Shown here one piece after another: positions 24,954 to 33,166 of a stretch of 64,000 nt of DNA. Under the pieces are notes generated by a model. It did no database searches, was not told the origin of the DNA, and saw nothing but the letters and a program-made list of their open reading frames with translations. Source of the stretch: Haladaptatus sp. QDMS2. Its GTDB lineage: Archaea; Halobacteriota; Halobacteria; Halobacteriales; Halococcaceae. The translations under genes were made by a program, and so were the position numbers. The DNA lies in the NCBI RefSeq assembly GCF_029338295.1, contig NZ_CP119791.1:1674001-1738000 (forward strand), in the 5' to 3' direction. Within the stretch, counting starts at the first letter, position 1, and each line of letters begins with the position of its first letter.

Positions 24954-25373
24954 TCAGACCTTCGCATTCGGGCCGTGCCACTCGGTGATGATGATGTCGA
25001 CGTTTCTCTTTGGCGCGTGCCACATCACCTGGACGGTGGCCTCGGGCGGTACGCCCTCGAGTCGAAGCGTGTCCCCGGCGTTGATGGGGCCTTCCCACTC
25101 ACCGAGATACCGACCGTTCGCCGTCCGGAACCAGATTCTATCGCCCGCGAGCGAATCGCCCGATTCGTGAACGACAGTGAGCGTCTCGGTGCTTTTGTCG
25201 TACTCAAAGCTGAGAGCCACTGACGGCGCGGGTTTCGGCGACTCCGTGATCTCGGCGAACCCGAGGAAGCCAACAGAAAGGGGAACGAGCAACAGGAGCG
25301 CCACGGCTACGATGAGCGCGTTGCGACCCTGCGGACTGTTAATTAAATCTCGAACTCGGACACCCCAAATCAT
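24954..25373 (-). CDS. Pilin-like protein without the canonical prepilin signal
   Basis: The protein has 139 residues. One hydrophobic helix (ALIVAVALLLLVPLSVGFLGF, about 19-39) follows a short charged N-terminus, and there is no SPVIG-type prepilin motif. The C-terminal domain nevertheless parallels the three pilins at 26-28 kb: SFEYDKSTETLTVVHESGDS corresponds to their [20 protein letters not shown], and all end in a W.GP.A motif (here EWHGPNAKV). It therefore looks like a pilin domain placed on a different anchor. It might be a minor surface subunit or a non-assembled relative. It precedes the GT-C-like pair on the same strand, with only 42 bases between. Confidence 0.72.
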   Translation of the reverse strand: MIWGVRVRDLINSPQGRNALIVAVALLLLVPLSVGFLGFAEITESPKPAPSVALSFEYDKSTETLTVVHESGDSLAGDRIWFRTANGRYLGEWEGPINAGDTLRLEGVPPEATVQVMWHAPKRNVDIIITEWHGPNAKV

Positions 25374-25429
25374 GGTTCACCCCGGCCACAACAGCGAAGA
25401 CGCGAACCGTCTACCCCATCCCTAGCCTA

Positions 25430-26040
25430 CTCGAGTTAAGGCGGTACTAGGAGATAAAATAGTTGGCTTGAATGAGTGTTGTGAATGTTGTCATTCGGGT
25501 GGGTGAGGACTGAGATTCGGTTCGAGGTGGAATCTTCACAATTGGCCCGAATCCCCGGAAGAGACGGGTGTGTGGACGATAGAATCTGAGTGTGGAAACT
25601 GGGGTGTTTGCGGGTGAATTGGCGTTCTGCGGAACGCGAAAGCTAGAATTCAGGCGTTTCAAAGCCTGAACGCCCAGAATTTGCGTGTGGAAAACACCCG
25701 ATTGTGGGCTGATTTCGCGTCATTTTGGGTGTGTTGGGCGTAGAGAATCTCCACAATCGGTTGCTGTCTTGCGGTTTTGGTTTGTGGTGGAAATCGAGGA
25801 GGAAATTGGGTGTGTTTTTGAGAGTCTTGGTTTGGCTAGAAGCGTAGAATTTCGATGTTTGGAGCGCTCTCGCGCAATTCAGGTACTCGTTGCTTTGTGA
25901 AGCACTTTCCACAATCGGTTTGCCACACTCGCCCTTTCGGGGTCATTAACAGTACTCTTCCGGGGTTTGAACCCGATTGTGGAAAATCTGAGTGTGGAGA
26001 TTTGGAGTTGCAGGACCGATGGCTCTCGAAGAATATGTCA
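25430..26040. repeat. Low-GC gene-free spacer with dispersed CCACAATCGG repeats
   Basis: About 700 bases between the pilin-like gene and the first pilin contain no credible gene. The block is visibly richer in A and T than its flanks. Two short motifs recur. CCACAATCGGTT occurs at 25751-25762 and 25909-25920. Its inverted form CCCGATTGTGG occurs at 25697-25707 and 25972-25982. AATCTGAGTGTGGA occurs at 25583-25596 and 25985-25998. The paired orientations could form long-range stems or be binding sites. A non-coding RNA, a remnant of foreign DNA or a regulatory region for the pilins are all possible. Confidence 0.6.
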
Positions 26041-26072
26041 CGTCGATAAAAAGCGAAAATTTGGTTATTGGA

Positions 26073-26516
26073 TTACGCTTCTGGGCCGTCCCAGGTCTGA
26101 ATGGTAGAAGTATCCCCCGAACCATCGTCGAAGATTAGTCGAATAGTATCGCCGGGGTCCACTGCACCACCATTTCCTGTGGTAGAATCTACCGTAATGG
26201 ATGAACCAGCAGTAACAAATGTAGTACCACTGTTAAAGTTATCCCAGGTTTGTTCAAATCCTGCACTGGATTTCACATTAAGATTTGAACCTTTAATCTT
26301 GTCTCCTGATTCGTGGGTGATGTCCAAACTGGTAGCGCCTTCATCGTAGTCGAAGCTGAACTGTGCCTGTGGTGCAGTGTTCCCTACCTGGTCCCCGAGA
26401 CCAAGGACGAACGTTCCAATCACTGCTGCGAGGATGACCGTGATGGCGACCATCAAGATGACGCCAATCACGGGCGATACCGCGTCTTCCTCCGTAAAGA
26501 GTTGTTTGAGTTGCAT
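26073..26516 (-). CDS. Type IV pilin, PilA-like, first of three
   Basis: The protein has 147 residues. The N-terminus [18 protein letters not shown] and the following hydrophobic helix ([20 protein letters not shown]) are the standard haloarchaeal PilA prepilin signal and assembly helix. The PibD/ArlK-type peptidase should cleave just before the AVSPVIG or VSPVIG segment. The C-terminal domain (about 50-147) is a beta-rich pilin head with [18 protein letters not shown] and several Ser/Asn sites, ending TWDGPEA. Pilins polymerise into surface fibres for attachment. The three pilins share a nearly identical N-terminal half and differ in their heads, so they may be alternative subunits. A 9-bp inverted repeat lies 36-58 bases upstream. 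Confidence 0.92.
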   Translation of the reverse strand: MQLKQLFTEEDAVSPVIGVILMVAITVILAAVIGTFVLGLGDQVGNTAPQAQFSFDYDEGATSLDITHESGDKIKGSNLNVKSSAGFEQTWDNFNSGTTFVTAGSSITVDSTTGNGGAVDPGDTIRLIFDDGSGDTSTIQTWDGPEA

Positions 26517-26551
26517 GGTATGGTTCCATGCACGCCCAATGGCAATTCCAA

Positions 26552-26574
26552 TGATTTGTCATAGCGACAAATCA
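26552..26574. promoter_or_regulatory. Inverted repeat upstream of the first pilin
   Basis: TGATTTGTC (26552-26560) and GACAAATCA (26566-26574) are perfect inverted arms around ATAGC. On the minus strand they end 36 bases before the pilin ATG. The site could be a regulator target or a hairpin in the 5' leader. No equivalent is seen before the other two pilins. Confidence 0.5.
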
Positions 26575-26632
26575 GACATATTTGCCTCCGCTCAACAGAC
26601 GTGCCCGACGTTTGCCCGTCGATGTACCCAGA

Positions 26633-26645
26633 TTTGAGCGTGCTA
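26633..26645. repeat. 13-bp motif shared by two pilin upstream regions, copy 1
   Basis: TTTGAGCGTGCTA occurs here, 117 bases upstream of the first pilin start, and again identically at 27312-27324, 75 bases upstream of the second. Both are followed on the plus strand by AT-rich sequence. The shared leader segment CCATGCACGC right next to the start codons of the same two genes suggests the upstream regions were duplicated along with the genes. Confidence 0.55.
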
Positions 26646-26760
26646 GTTACTCATTTAGAGTGTCTTGTAATAAAGGTATTCAGTATTTTCATAAATTATG
26701 AATTCTATTGATTTTAGTCTGACAATAAGGGCAAAGTGAGATAAAAAACGTGTTACCGAA

Positions 26761-27237
26761 TTAGGCGTCTGGGCCGGTCCACTTCTGGAGCGTCGAGGAG
26801 TCGGAGTTGCCCGACTGCCAGACCACACGGACAGTTGCTTTTGAGAGGTCAAGGGTAGTACCAGAGGTCGTAGCTGCCTTGAGTGTCACAGATGACCCTG
26901 CCGACACATCTGTGTCCCCACCCATTCCGCTTGGTCCCCAAACTGCACTACCACTTGCGTCACCGTCTCCGGACGCACCAGACCACTTCACGGTGAGGTC
27001 AGCACCCTTAATTTTATCTCCGCTTGAGTGAGTAATCGCGAGTGTATCTGCGTTTGTATCATCAGTATAATCGAATTCGAAGCTGGCCTGTGGAGCCGTA
27101 TTCCCGACCTGGTCGCCGAGTCCCAGCACGAACGTGCCGATGACGGCGGCCAGAATCACCGTGATGGCGACCATCAGGATGACGCCGATTACGGGCGATA
27201 CCGCGTCTTCCTCTGTGAAGAGTTGTTTGAGTTGCAT
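26761..27237 (-). CDS. Type IV pilin, PilA-like, second of three
   Basis: The protein has 158 residues from the ATG at 27237, which aligns with the start of the first pilin and gives the same opening [18 protein letters not shown]. The assembly helix and the stretch to NTAPQA are identical to pilin one. The head domain differs, with a longer, glycine- and serine-rich middle ([20 protein letters not shown] within about 80-105), and ends QKWTGPDA. It shares the [16 protein letters not shown] segment with its neighbours. Likely a surface fibre subunit. The diverged head suggests altered surface properties or receptor. It is transcribed separately, since 236 bases of AT-rich spacer separate it from the third pilin. 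Confidence 0.92.
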   Translation of the reverse strand: MQLKQLFTEEDAVSPVIGVILMVAITVILAAVIGTFVLGLGDQVGNTAPQASFEFDYTDDTNADTLAITHSSGDKIKGADLTVKWSGASGDGDASGSAVWGPSGMGGDTDVSAGSSVTLKAATTSGTTLDLSKATVRVVWQSGNSDSSTLQKWTGPDA

Positions 27238-27311
27238 GGTTTTGTTTCCATGCACGCTCTGATAGGGCGTGGCACCGAGCTAACGATTCGACACACGTGT
27301 CGCCTTACCCC

Positions 27312-27324
27312 TTTGAGCGTGCTA
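27312..27324. repeat. 13-bp motif shared by two pilin upstream regions, copy 2
   Basis: This is the second identical copy of TTTGAGCGTGCTA, 75 bases upstream of the second pilin start (see 26633-26645). It may be part of the pilin promoters or simply duplicated leader sequence. Confidence 0.55.
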
Positions 27325-27473
27325 ATTCCCTTTTCTCACTGACAGGATATAAATCTACGCCGAAAAAATTAGAACAAAACACTGTACGACTGTCAGACAC
27401 GAGTCTGACGGCTCACGCTCAGTATGTATAATTACGACTCTCAAAAATCTGTTCGGAAAACTTTACCGCGTGA

Positions 27474-27923
27474 TTATGCGTCTGGGCCAACCCACTTCTG
27501 GAGGGTCGAGCTGTCACCAGAGCCGGCGTTGTAGAGCACGCGGACGGTGTCGCCTGAGCCAACAGTCTGAGTGATGTCAGGGGCTGGAGTGCCGGAAGGT
27601 CCGACCGTGATTGAATCACCAGCAGTAACGAACGAGTCACCATCGTCTGGCCAGGTTTGTGCAGCAGTGTTTCCTACTTTGACTTGAAGGTTTGCTGCCT
27701 TAATTTTGTCACCAGATTCGTGCGTAATGGTGAGCGTATCTGCTCCCGAATCGTAGCTGAAACTGAAGCTCGCCTGCGGAGCCGTCTTCCCCACCTGGTC
27801 GCCCAGCCCGAGAACGAAGGTACCGATGACTGCTGCGAGGATGACCGTGATGGCGACCATTAAGATAACGCCGATCACGGGCGAGACTGCGTCCTCTTCT
27901 GTAAAGAGTTGTTTTAAGTGCAT
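27474..27923 (-). CDS. Type IV pilin, PilA-like, third of three
   Basis: The protein has 149 residues from the ATG at 27923. Reading further upstream is possible in frame but adds sequence unlike any prepilin, while this start gives [18 protein letters not shown]. The assembly helix is identical to that of the other two copies, followed by GLGDQVGKTAPQASFSFSYD. The head contains [21 protein letters not shown] and ends QKWVGPDA. DNA in the first 150 bases is less similar to copies one and two than they are to each other (different third positions), so it is the older branch. Same predicted role as a pilus subunit. Confidence 0.92.
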   Translation of the reverse strand: MHLKQLFTEEDAVSPVIGVILMVAITVILAAVIGTFVLGLGDQVGKTAPQASFSFSYDSGADTLTITHESGDKIKAANLQVKVGNTAAQTWPDDGDSFVTAGDSITVGPSGTPAPDITQTVGSGDTVRVLYNAGSGDSSTLQKWVGPDA

Positions 27924-28267
27924 TGTGTTTACCTCAAAGACACGCTGACCTCGTGTGGCGGGGCCGAATTCCCGCGCCCAGTTAACCTGAAGCTGGTCGA
28001 AGATTTGTTGGCAAATCCCCTTCCCCCCTCTCCAGTTCAGACCAGAGTGTTCACCCTTAGTAATGTATTCAAGTATCTTAAATGTTTCTGTTGACATTAA
28101 TTATAGACTAACGACTGGAAATGTGCGCTTACCCAGGACCGTCCGGATTTCGTGGGTATGTTCCGGCAAGGATGGGGGGAGAGTTTGGGAAATCGGAAAA
28201 TCACGCGGAGACGCGCTCACGGCGCGCATTGAGAACGGTTAAGTTGATTTACTGGTGAGAGACAGTT
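27924..28267. promoter_or_regulatory. Divergent intergenic region between pilin three and the Mrp operon
   Basis: These 344 bases hold no gene. On the plus-strand side, GGTTAAGTTGATTTAC at about 28237-28252 is an AT-rich, TATA-like stretch 16-30 bases before the GTG of mnhA and is the likely operon promoter. On the minus side, the stretch around 28060-28110 is AT-rich (AAGTATCTTAAATG, ATTAATTATAG) and could hold a pilin promoter with a long leader. I see no operator repeats. Confidence 0.5.
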
Positions 28268-30775
28268 GTGCTACCACAGACGCTGTCACTCCTGCAGGCG
28301 TCTGGCGCTCGCGAGCTCCTCTCGCTCCTTGGCTCCGGCCCCTTGTCCGGGGTCGTCGCCGCGACGTCAGCGCCTGCCCCGGACACACAAGCGTTGCTCG
28401 CGGTGCTCGCGCTGCCATTCATCGGCGCGGCACTCGTCCCGGTGGTGTACCGCGCCCTCGGCGAGCGCACGGCCTACTACGCCGCGGCAATCGCGCTGTT
28501 CTGTTTCGCGCTCGTCGCCACGCAGTACGGCCGCGTGGGTGCGGTGACCATCCCCTGGATACCTGAACTCGGCGTCTCGCTCACGCTGTACGTGGACGGC
28601 CTCTCGCTGCTCATCGGCTTCCTCGCGAGCGGCGTGGGCGTGCTGATTCTCACCTACTCCGGTGGGTACATGCACGGCGAACCGGGCCAGGCAAAGTACT
28701 ACGCCTCACTGCTCGCGTTCATGGGGTCGATGCTCGGCGTCGCCTTCGCCGCTGACCTCATCGCGCTGTTCGTCTTCTGGGAACTGACAAGCATCTCGTC
28801 GTTCATGCTCATCGGGCACTACCAGCGCAAACGCAGTTCGCAGTACGCAGCCCGCAAGTCGATGATCATCACCGTCGCTGGCGGCCTGTTCATGCTCATC
28901 GGCTTCCTGCTCCTGCACGCCCTCTCGGCGGGAGCCATCGGCGAGGCCACGTTCACCCTCGTCGGCACCGAGGGCGCGATGATTGAGAACGCAGACGCTA
29001 TGAACGAAGCCCTGCGTTCGTCTGGCCTGCTCGTGCCCGTCATCGCCCTCATCGGCGTGGGCGCGGCGGCAAAATCCGCGCAGGTGCCACTCCACATCTG
29101 GCTGCCAAACGCGATGGAAGCGCCGACGCCCGTTTCGGCGTTCCTCCACTCCGCGACGATGGTCAAGGCAGGCGTCTACCTCGTCGGACGCTTTCGCCCA
29201 CTCCTCGTCGGCGACGAGTGGATGCTCATCTTCGCCACGCTGGGCCTCATCACGATGACCGTCGCCGCCCTCCTCGCGGTAGGGGCGACCGACATCAAGG
29301 AACTCCTCGCCTACTCGACGGCGTCACATCTCGGCCTCATCATCGCCGGCTTCGGCTTCGCGAACGAACTCGGCGCGGAGACCGGCGCGTTCCACATCCT
29401 GAACCACGCGGTGTTCAAGGCCGCGCTGTTCCTCGTCGCCGGTATCATCGCCCACGAGGCGGGCACGCGACTCATCTCCGACCTCGGCGGGCTCAGAAAG
29501 GACCTGCCAATCGTGGCGGGCATCACGGCCGTCGCGGCGCTCGGCATGGCCGGCTTCCCGCCGTTCAACGGCTTCTACTCCAAAGAACTCCTGTTCGAGG
29601 CGGCCTACGAAGTCGCCGCGCACGCGGGCGGCCTCTGGTGGGTGTTCCCCGCCGTCGCCGTCTTCGGGAGTATCTTCACCTTCCTCTACTCCATCAAGTT
29701 CCTCTCGCTGTTCTTCGGCGACAAACCGGACGGCCTGGGGGAGGTCCACTCGCCACCGTGGACGATGCTCGCGCCGCCGCTCTTGCTGGCCGGCATCGCG
29801 CTGGTCATCTCCATCAGTCCGCAGACGGCCATCGACACCATCGTCCAGTCGGTGTTCGAGAGCGCGATTCCCGCCCACGGCCCGGGTGAGGAAGTCCACC
29901 ACATGACGATTGGTCTGCCGACGAAACTCAAGCCGGCGGTCATCATGAGCGCCATCACAATCGCCGTCGGCGCGGTGGCGTGGCCGTTCTACGACCGCCT
30001 TCACGCGGGCGTGAACGCGCTTACCGACGTGAAGTATCTCCGTGCAAACTGGTACTACGACAACGCGGTCTACGGCCTCACGAGCGCCTCACAGCTCTCG
30101 ATGCCACAGGTTCAGACCGGCCTCGTCCGCACCTACGTCACGTGGGCGCTCGCGGCCGTGAGCGTGCTCGCACTCAGCGCGTACCTCGCGGCAGGGGCCG
30201 CCCTGCCCGCGTTTACGGGCATCGGCCTCGGCATCCCAATCGTGCTCGTGTTGCTCGTCGCCGTCGTCGGCGCAGTCGCCGTGAGCATCGCCCCCTCGCA
30301 CATCGCGGGCGTACTCACGCTCTCGATTCTCGGGTTCATGGTCGCGGTGTTCTTCGTGCTCGCGAACGCACCCGACCTCGCCCTGACGCAGTTGGTCATC
30401 GAGACGCTCGTGCTCGTCATCTTCCTGCTCGTCCTCGACAAACTGCCGGCCTACTACGGCACGGCACGGCGAGCGGTGGCGGCACGCGACGCCGTCCTCT
30501 CGGCTGTCGTCGGCGCGACGGTGTTCCTCACCGTCCTGCTCTCGACGGCCGCGACGCCGGACGACCCAATCTACACCTACTTCATCGAACGCGCGGGTAT
30601 CCCCGAGGAACACGGCCCGCTCCTCGTCGATTACGGTGGCGGGGGCAACATCGTGAACGTCATCCTCGTGGACTTCCGAGCGTTCGACACGATGGGAGAA
30701 ATCGCGGTGGTTGCGATGGCTGCGCTGTCGGTGCTCACACTCATCGCCATGCGTGGACGAGGTGAGCGCGGATGA
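28268..30775 (+). CDS. mnhA: Mrp Na+/H+ antiporter subunit A (fused with MbhE-like C-terminus)
   Basis: The protein has 835 residues. The N-terminal two thirds are a NuoL/ND5-like proton-pumping module, with SGGYMHGEPGQAKYYASLLAFMG, the conserved glutamate helix FVFWELTSISSFMLIG and the lysine-bearing region VPLHIWLPNAMEAPTPVSAFLHSATMVKAGVYL, seen here as the pieces HIWLPNAMEAPTPVSAFLHS and TMVKAGVYLVGRF. The C-terminal part holds a DUF4040-type segment (ANAPDLALTQLVIETLVLVI) and an MbhE-like end (GNIVNVILVDFRAFDTMGEI). Subunit A works with B-G in one membrane complex that exchanges sodium for protons. The GTG start is provisional. Its stop overlaps mnhB by four bases. Confidence 0.92.
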   Translation: MLPQTLSLLQASGARELLSLLGSGPLSGVVAATSAPAPDTQALLAVLALPFIGAALVPVVYRALGERTAYYAAAIALFCFALVATQYGRVGAVTIPWIPELGVSLTLYVDGLSLLIGFLASGVGVLILTYSGGYMHGEPGQAKYYASLLAFMGSMLGVAFAADLIALFVFWELTSISSFMLIGHYQRKRSSQYAARKSMIITVAGGLFMLIGFLLLHALSAGAIGEATFTLVGTEGAMIENADAMNEALRSSGLLVPVIALIGVGAAAKSAQVPLHIWLPNAMEAPTPVSAFLHSATMVKAGVYLVGRFRPLLVGDEWMLIFATLGLITMTVAALLAVGATDIKELLAYSTASHLGLIIAGFGFANELGAETGAFHILNHAVFKAALFLVAGIIAHEAGTRLISDLGGLRKDLPIVAGITAVAALGMAGFPPFNGFYSKELLFEAAYEVAAHAGGLWWVFPAVAVFGSIFTFLYSIKFLSLFFGDKPDGLGEVHSPPWTMLAPPLLLAGIALVISISPQTAIDTIVQSVFESAIPAHGPGEEVHHMTIGLPTKLKPAVIMSAITIAVGAVAWPFYDRLHAGVNALTDVKYLRANWYYDNAVYGLTSASQLSMPQVQTGLVRTYVTWALAAVSVLALSAYLAAGAALPAFTGIGLGIPIVLVLLVAVVGAVAVSIAPSHIAGVLTLSILGFMVAVFFVLANAPDLALTQLVIETLVLVIFLLVLDKLPAYYGTARRAVAARDAVLSAVVGATVFLTVLLSTAATPDDPIYTYFIERAGIPEEHGPLLVDYGGGGNIVNVILVDFRAFDTMGEIAVVAMAALSVLTLIAMRGRGERG

Positions 30776-31248
30776 CGGACAAGGACACGACCGTCATTTC
30801 GCGGACGGTCACCCGCATCGTCGTCCCGCTCATCTTGCTTCTAGCCATCGCGCTGCTCTTACAGGGCCACAACCTGCCGGGCGGCGGCTTCATCGCCGGC
30901 GTCCTCACGGTGGCAGCGTTCGCCCTCATCTACATCATCTTCGGGCTTTCCTACCTCGAAGAAGAACTCCTGCATCGCCGGCCAGAAAGTTCGCTCGACG
31001 TTATCCAGCCGCGCATCGTCGAAGACTATCGCGGGATGTTCGCCACGGGGCTCATCCTCGCGGCGGGCAGCGGCATCGTCGCCATGACGGTCGGCTTCCC
31101 GTTCCTCACGCAGGCGGTCCTGTTCGTCTACGACGTTCCAATCTACCATGAAATCGAACTCGCCTCGGCGCTCGTGTTCGACCTCGGCGTCTACTTCGTC
31201 GTGGTCGGTGCACTGCTCACGATTCTCGGGGTGGTGGGGGCAGAATGA
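30772..31248 (+). CDS. mnhB: Mrp antiporter subunit B
   Basis: The protein has 158 residues and overlaps mnhA by ATGA. The opening MTDKDTTVISRTVTRIVVPL leads into the first helix, then LLQGHNLPGGGFIAGVLTVAAF, the hallmark of MnhB (GH..PGGGF.AG). Later segments include YRGMFATGLILAAGSGIVAM and a C-terminal helix ALVFDLGVYFVVVGALLTIL. Four membrane helices are expected. MnhB is needed for assembly and activity of the complex rather than carrying its own transport site. The stop overlaps the next gene by four bases, in keeping with the strictly coupled operon. Confidence 0.93.
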   Translation: MTDKDTTVISRTVTRIVVPLILLLAIALLLQGHNLPGGGFIAGVLTVAAFALIYIIFGLSYLEEELLHRRPESSLDVIQPRIVEDYRGMFATGLILAAGSGIVAMTVGFPFLTQAVLFVYDVPIYHEIELASALVFDLGVYFVVVGALLTILGVVGAE

Positions 31249-31595
31249 CGCAGTTTGTCCTCGCCGCCGTCCTCGGACTGCTGTTCGCCCTCGGGACGTT
31301 CCTCGTCCTGCGACGCGACATCGTCCGCGTCGTCTGGGGCGTGACCATCATCAGCCAGTCTGCGAACGTCTACCTCGTCACCATGGGCGGGCTCTCGGGG
31401 TCGGTCCCGATTCTCGCCCACGGTGCCCACGGCGACCTCTCGGGCGTGACCGACCCGCTCGTCCAGGCACTCGTCCTCACGGCCATCGTCATCGGCTTCG
31501 GGACGACGGCGTTCGCACTGGTGCTCACGTATCGCGTCCACCAGGAACACGGGACCATCGACCTGTTCGAACTCGAACGTGGAGGTGACACCTGA
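31245..31595 (+). CDS. mnhC: Mrp antiporter subunit C (NuoK-like)
   Basis: The protein has 116 residues with three membrane helices, like NuoK: FVLAAVLGLLFALGTFLVL, VVWGVTIISQSANVYLVTMG and VLTAIVIGFGTTAFALVLTY. The conserved second helix has the small-residue and SANVYLV pattern of MnhC. The TDPLVQALVLTAIVIG segment matches NuoK's third helix entry, which carries an acidic residue in complex I relatives. It sits in the membrane beside MnhA and MnhD. It overlaps mnhB by four bases and mnhD by one base. Confidence 0.92.
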   Translation: MTQFVLAAVLGLLFALGTFLVLRRDIVRVVWGVTIISQSANVYLVTMGGLSGSVPILAHGAHGDLSGVTDPLVQALVLTAIVIGFGTTAFALVLTYRVHQEHGTIDLFELERGGDT

Positions 31596-33166
31596 TGGAA
31601 CCTGCACACCTCGTCATCGCGCCGCTGCTCACCGCGCTCGTGACGGCCATCCTGACGCTCGCCACCCGCAGTTCGCTCTCGATTCAGCGCGCCCTGAGCC
31701 TGGTCGGTGGCGTTGGCTACCTCGTCGGCGTCGGCGTGCTCTACAACGCGGTGCAGACGGACGCAGACGGCGTCATCGTCTACCAGCTTTCTGACTGGGC
31801 TGCACCGTTCGGTATCACGCTCGTCGCGGACGCGCTCTCCGTGTTCATGCTGGGGCTCGCCGCGCTCGTCAGCCTCGCCGCGCTCGCCTTCTCCGTGCGC
31901 TTCATCAGCGATTACGGCCAGCGCGTCTCGTATCACCCACTGTACCACCTCATGATGGTGGGCGTGACCGGGTCGTTCCTCACGGGCGACATCTTCAACC
32001 TGTTCGTCTGGTTCGAAGTGATGCTCATGTCGAGTTACGTCCTCGTCGCGTTCTACAGCGGGAAACAACACACCCGTGCGGCGCTCACCTACGTCGTGCT
32101 CAACCTGCTCGGCAGCGCGGTCATGTTGCTCGCCATCGGCGGCCTCTACGCCACGACGGGCACGCTGAACATGGCAGACATGGCGCGTCGCCTCGCAGAC
32201 CACACGGCCTACGGCATCGACCCCGCACCCGTCCTCGGCCTCTCGGCGATTCTGTTCACCGTCTTCGCGCTGAAGGCGGGGATTGCCCCGTTCCAGTTCT
32301 GGGTGCCTGCCGCGTATCGCGCCGCACCCGCGCCGGTCGCCGCGATGCTCGCAGGCGTCGTGAAGAAAGTCGGCGTGTACGCCATCATTCGACTCTACTT
32401 CACCATCTTCGCCGCGGCCACCCTGCCTGCAGGCCTCTCGTTGCCCGGCCTCTCGGGGACCGCGTTCCTCGACTTCTTCGGGCCGGTGTTCTTCATCATG
32501 GCCGCCGCGAGCATCCTGCTCGGCGGCTACGGCGCAGTCGGTCGCAGAACCTTAGACGGGATGCTCGCCTACTCCTCGATCGGCCAGGTGGGCTTCATCC
32601 TGCTCCCACTCGCGGTGGCGGCGACCGTCCCCGAGGTGCGCACCCTCGGCATCGCCGCCGCGCTCATCTACTCGCTCAACCACGGCTTCGCGAAGGCACT
32701 CCTGTTCCTCGCGAGCGGTGTGATAGAGCGCATGACGGGCACCCTCGAATTCGCGAACCTCGGCGGCCTGACCGAACGCGCACCCGTCCTCTCGGGTGGC
32801 TTCTTCCTCGGCGCGCTCGCCCTCATCGGCATCCCGCCGCTGACGGGCTTCTTCGGGAAGTTGCTGGTGTTCGACACGGCCGCACGCGCCGGGGCTGACC
32901 TCGCGCTCGCCGTCGCGCTCGCCGGGGCAATCCTGACCATCGCCTACTTCTCTCGCGCGTGGAACCGCGGCTTCTGGGGCGACCCGGTCGAAATTCTCGA
33001 ACAGCCCTCGGGCACACTGACCGTTGCCGTCGCCGCCCTCGCCCTTGGCGTGGTCGTCCTCGGCATCGGCTTCGACCCCGTCATGGACGCCGCGAACGCC
33101 GCGGCGGGCGCCGCCTTAGACCGGGCGGGCTACGTCGAGGCTGTCGCGCCGGAGGTGGTCCAATGA
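31595..33166 (+). CDS. mnhD: Mrp antiporter subunit D (NuoN/NuoM-like)
   Basis: The protein has 523 residues with about 14 hydrophobic helices. The glutamate helix is TGDIFNLFVWFEVMLMSSYVL, split here as GDIFNLFVWFEVML and MSSYVLVAF. The central lysine region reads ALKAGIAPFQFWVPAAYRAA, followed by MLAGVVKKVGVYAIIRLY. These match antiporter-like subunits of complex I. Together with MnhA it forms the two candidate ion-pumping channels of the Mrp complex. Later family marks are SLNHGFAKALLFLASGVIE and GIPPLTGFFGKLLVFD. The stop overlaps mnhE by four bases. Confidence 0.93.
   Translation: MEPAHLVIAPLLTALVTAILTLATRSSLSIQRALSLVGGVGYLVGVGVLYNAVQTDADGVIVYQLSDWAAPFGITLVADALSVFMLGLAALVSLAALAFSVRFISDYGQRVSYHPLYHLMMVGVTGSFLTGDIFNLFVWFEVMLMSSYVLVAFYSGKQHTRAALTYVVLNLLGSAVMLLAIGGLYATTGTLNMADMARRLADHTAYGIDPAPVLGLSAILFTVFALKAGIAPFQFWVPAAYRAAPAPVAAMLAGVVKKVGVYAIIRLYFTIFAAATLPAGLSLPGLSGTAFLDFFGPVFFIMAAASILLGGYGAVGRRTLDGMLAYSSIGQVGFILLPLAVAATVPEVRTLGIAAALIYSLNHGFAKALLFLASGVIERMTGTLEFANLGGLTERAPVLSGGFFLGALALIGIPPLTGFFGKLLVFDTAARAGADLALAVALAGAILTIAYFSRAWNRGFWGDPVEILEQPSGTLTVAVAALALGVVVLGIGFDPVMDAANAAAGAALDRAGYVEAVAPEVVQ

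Noticed and set aside
25643-25912. A minus-strand open frame in the AT-rich spacer
   Set aside because: The 89-residue sequence has no domain, no promoter and no haloarchaeal codon bias.
27924-28097. In-frame N-terminal extension of the third pilin
   Set aside because: The extra 58 residues bear no relation to prepilin signals, and the ATG at 27923 lines up exactly with the starts of the other two pilins.
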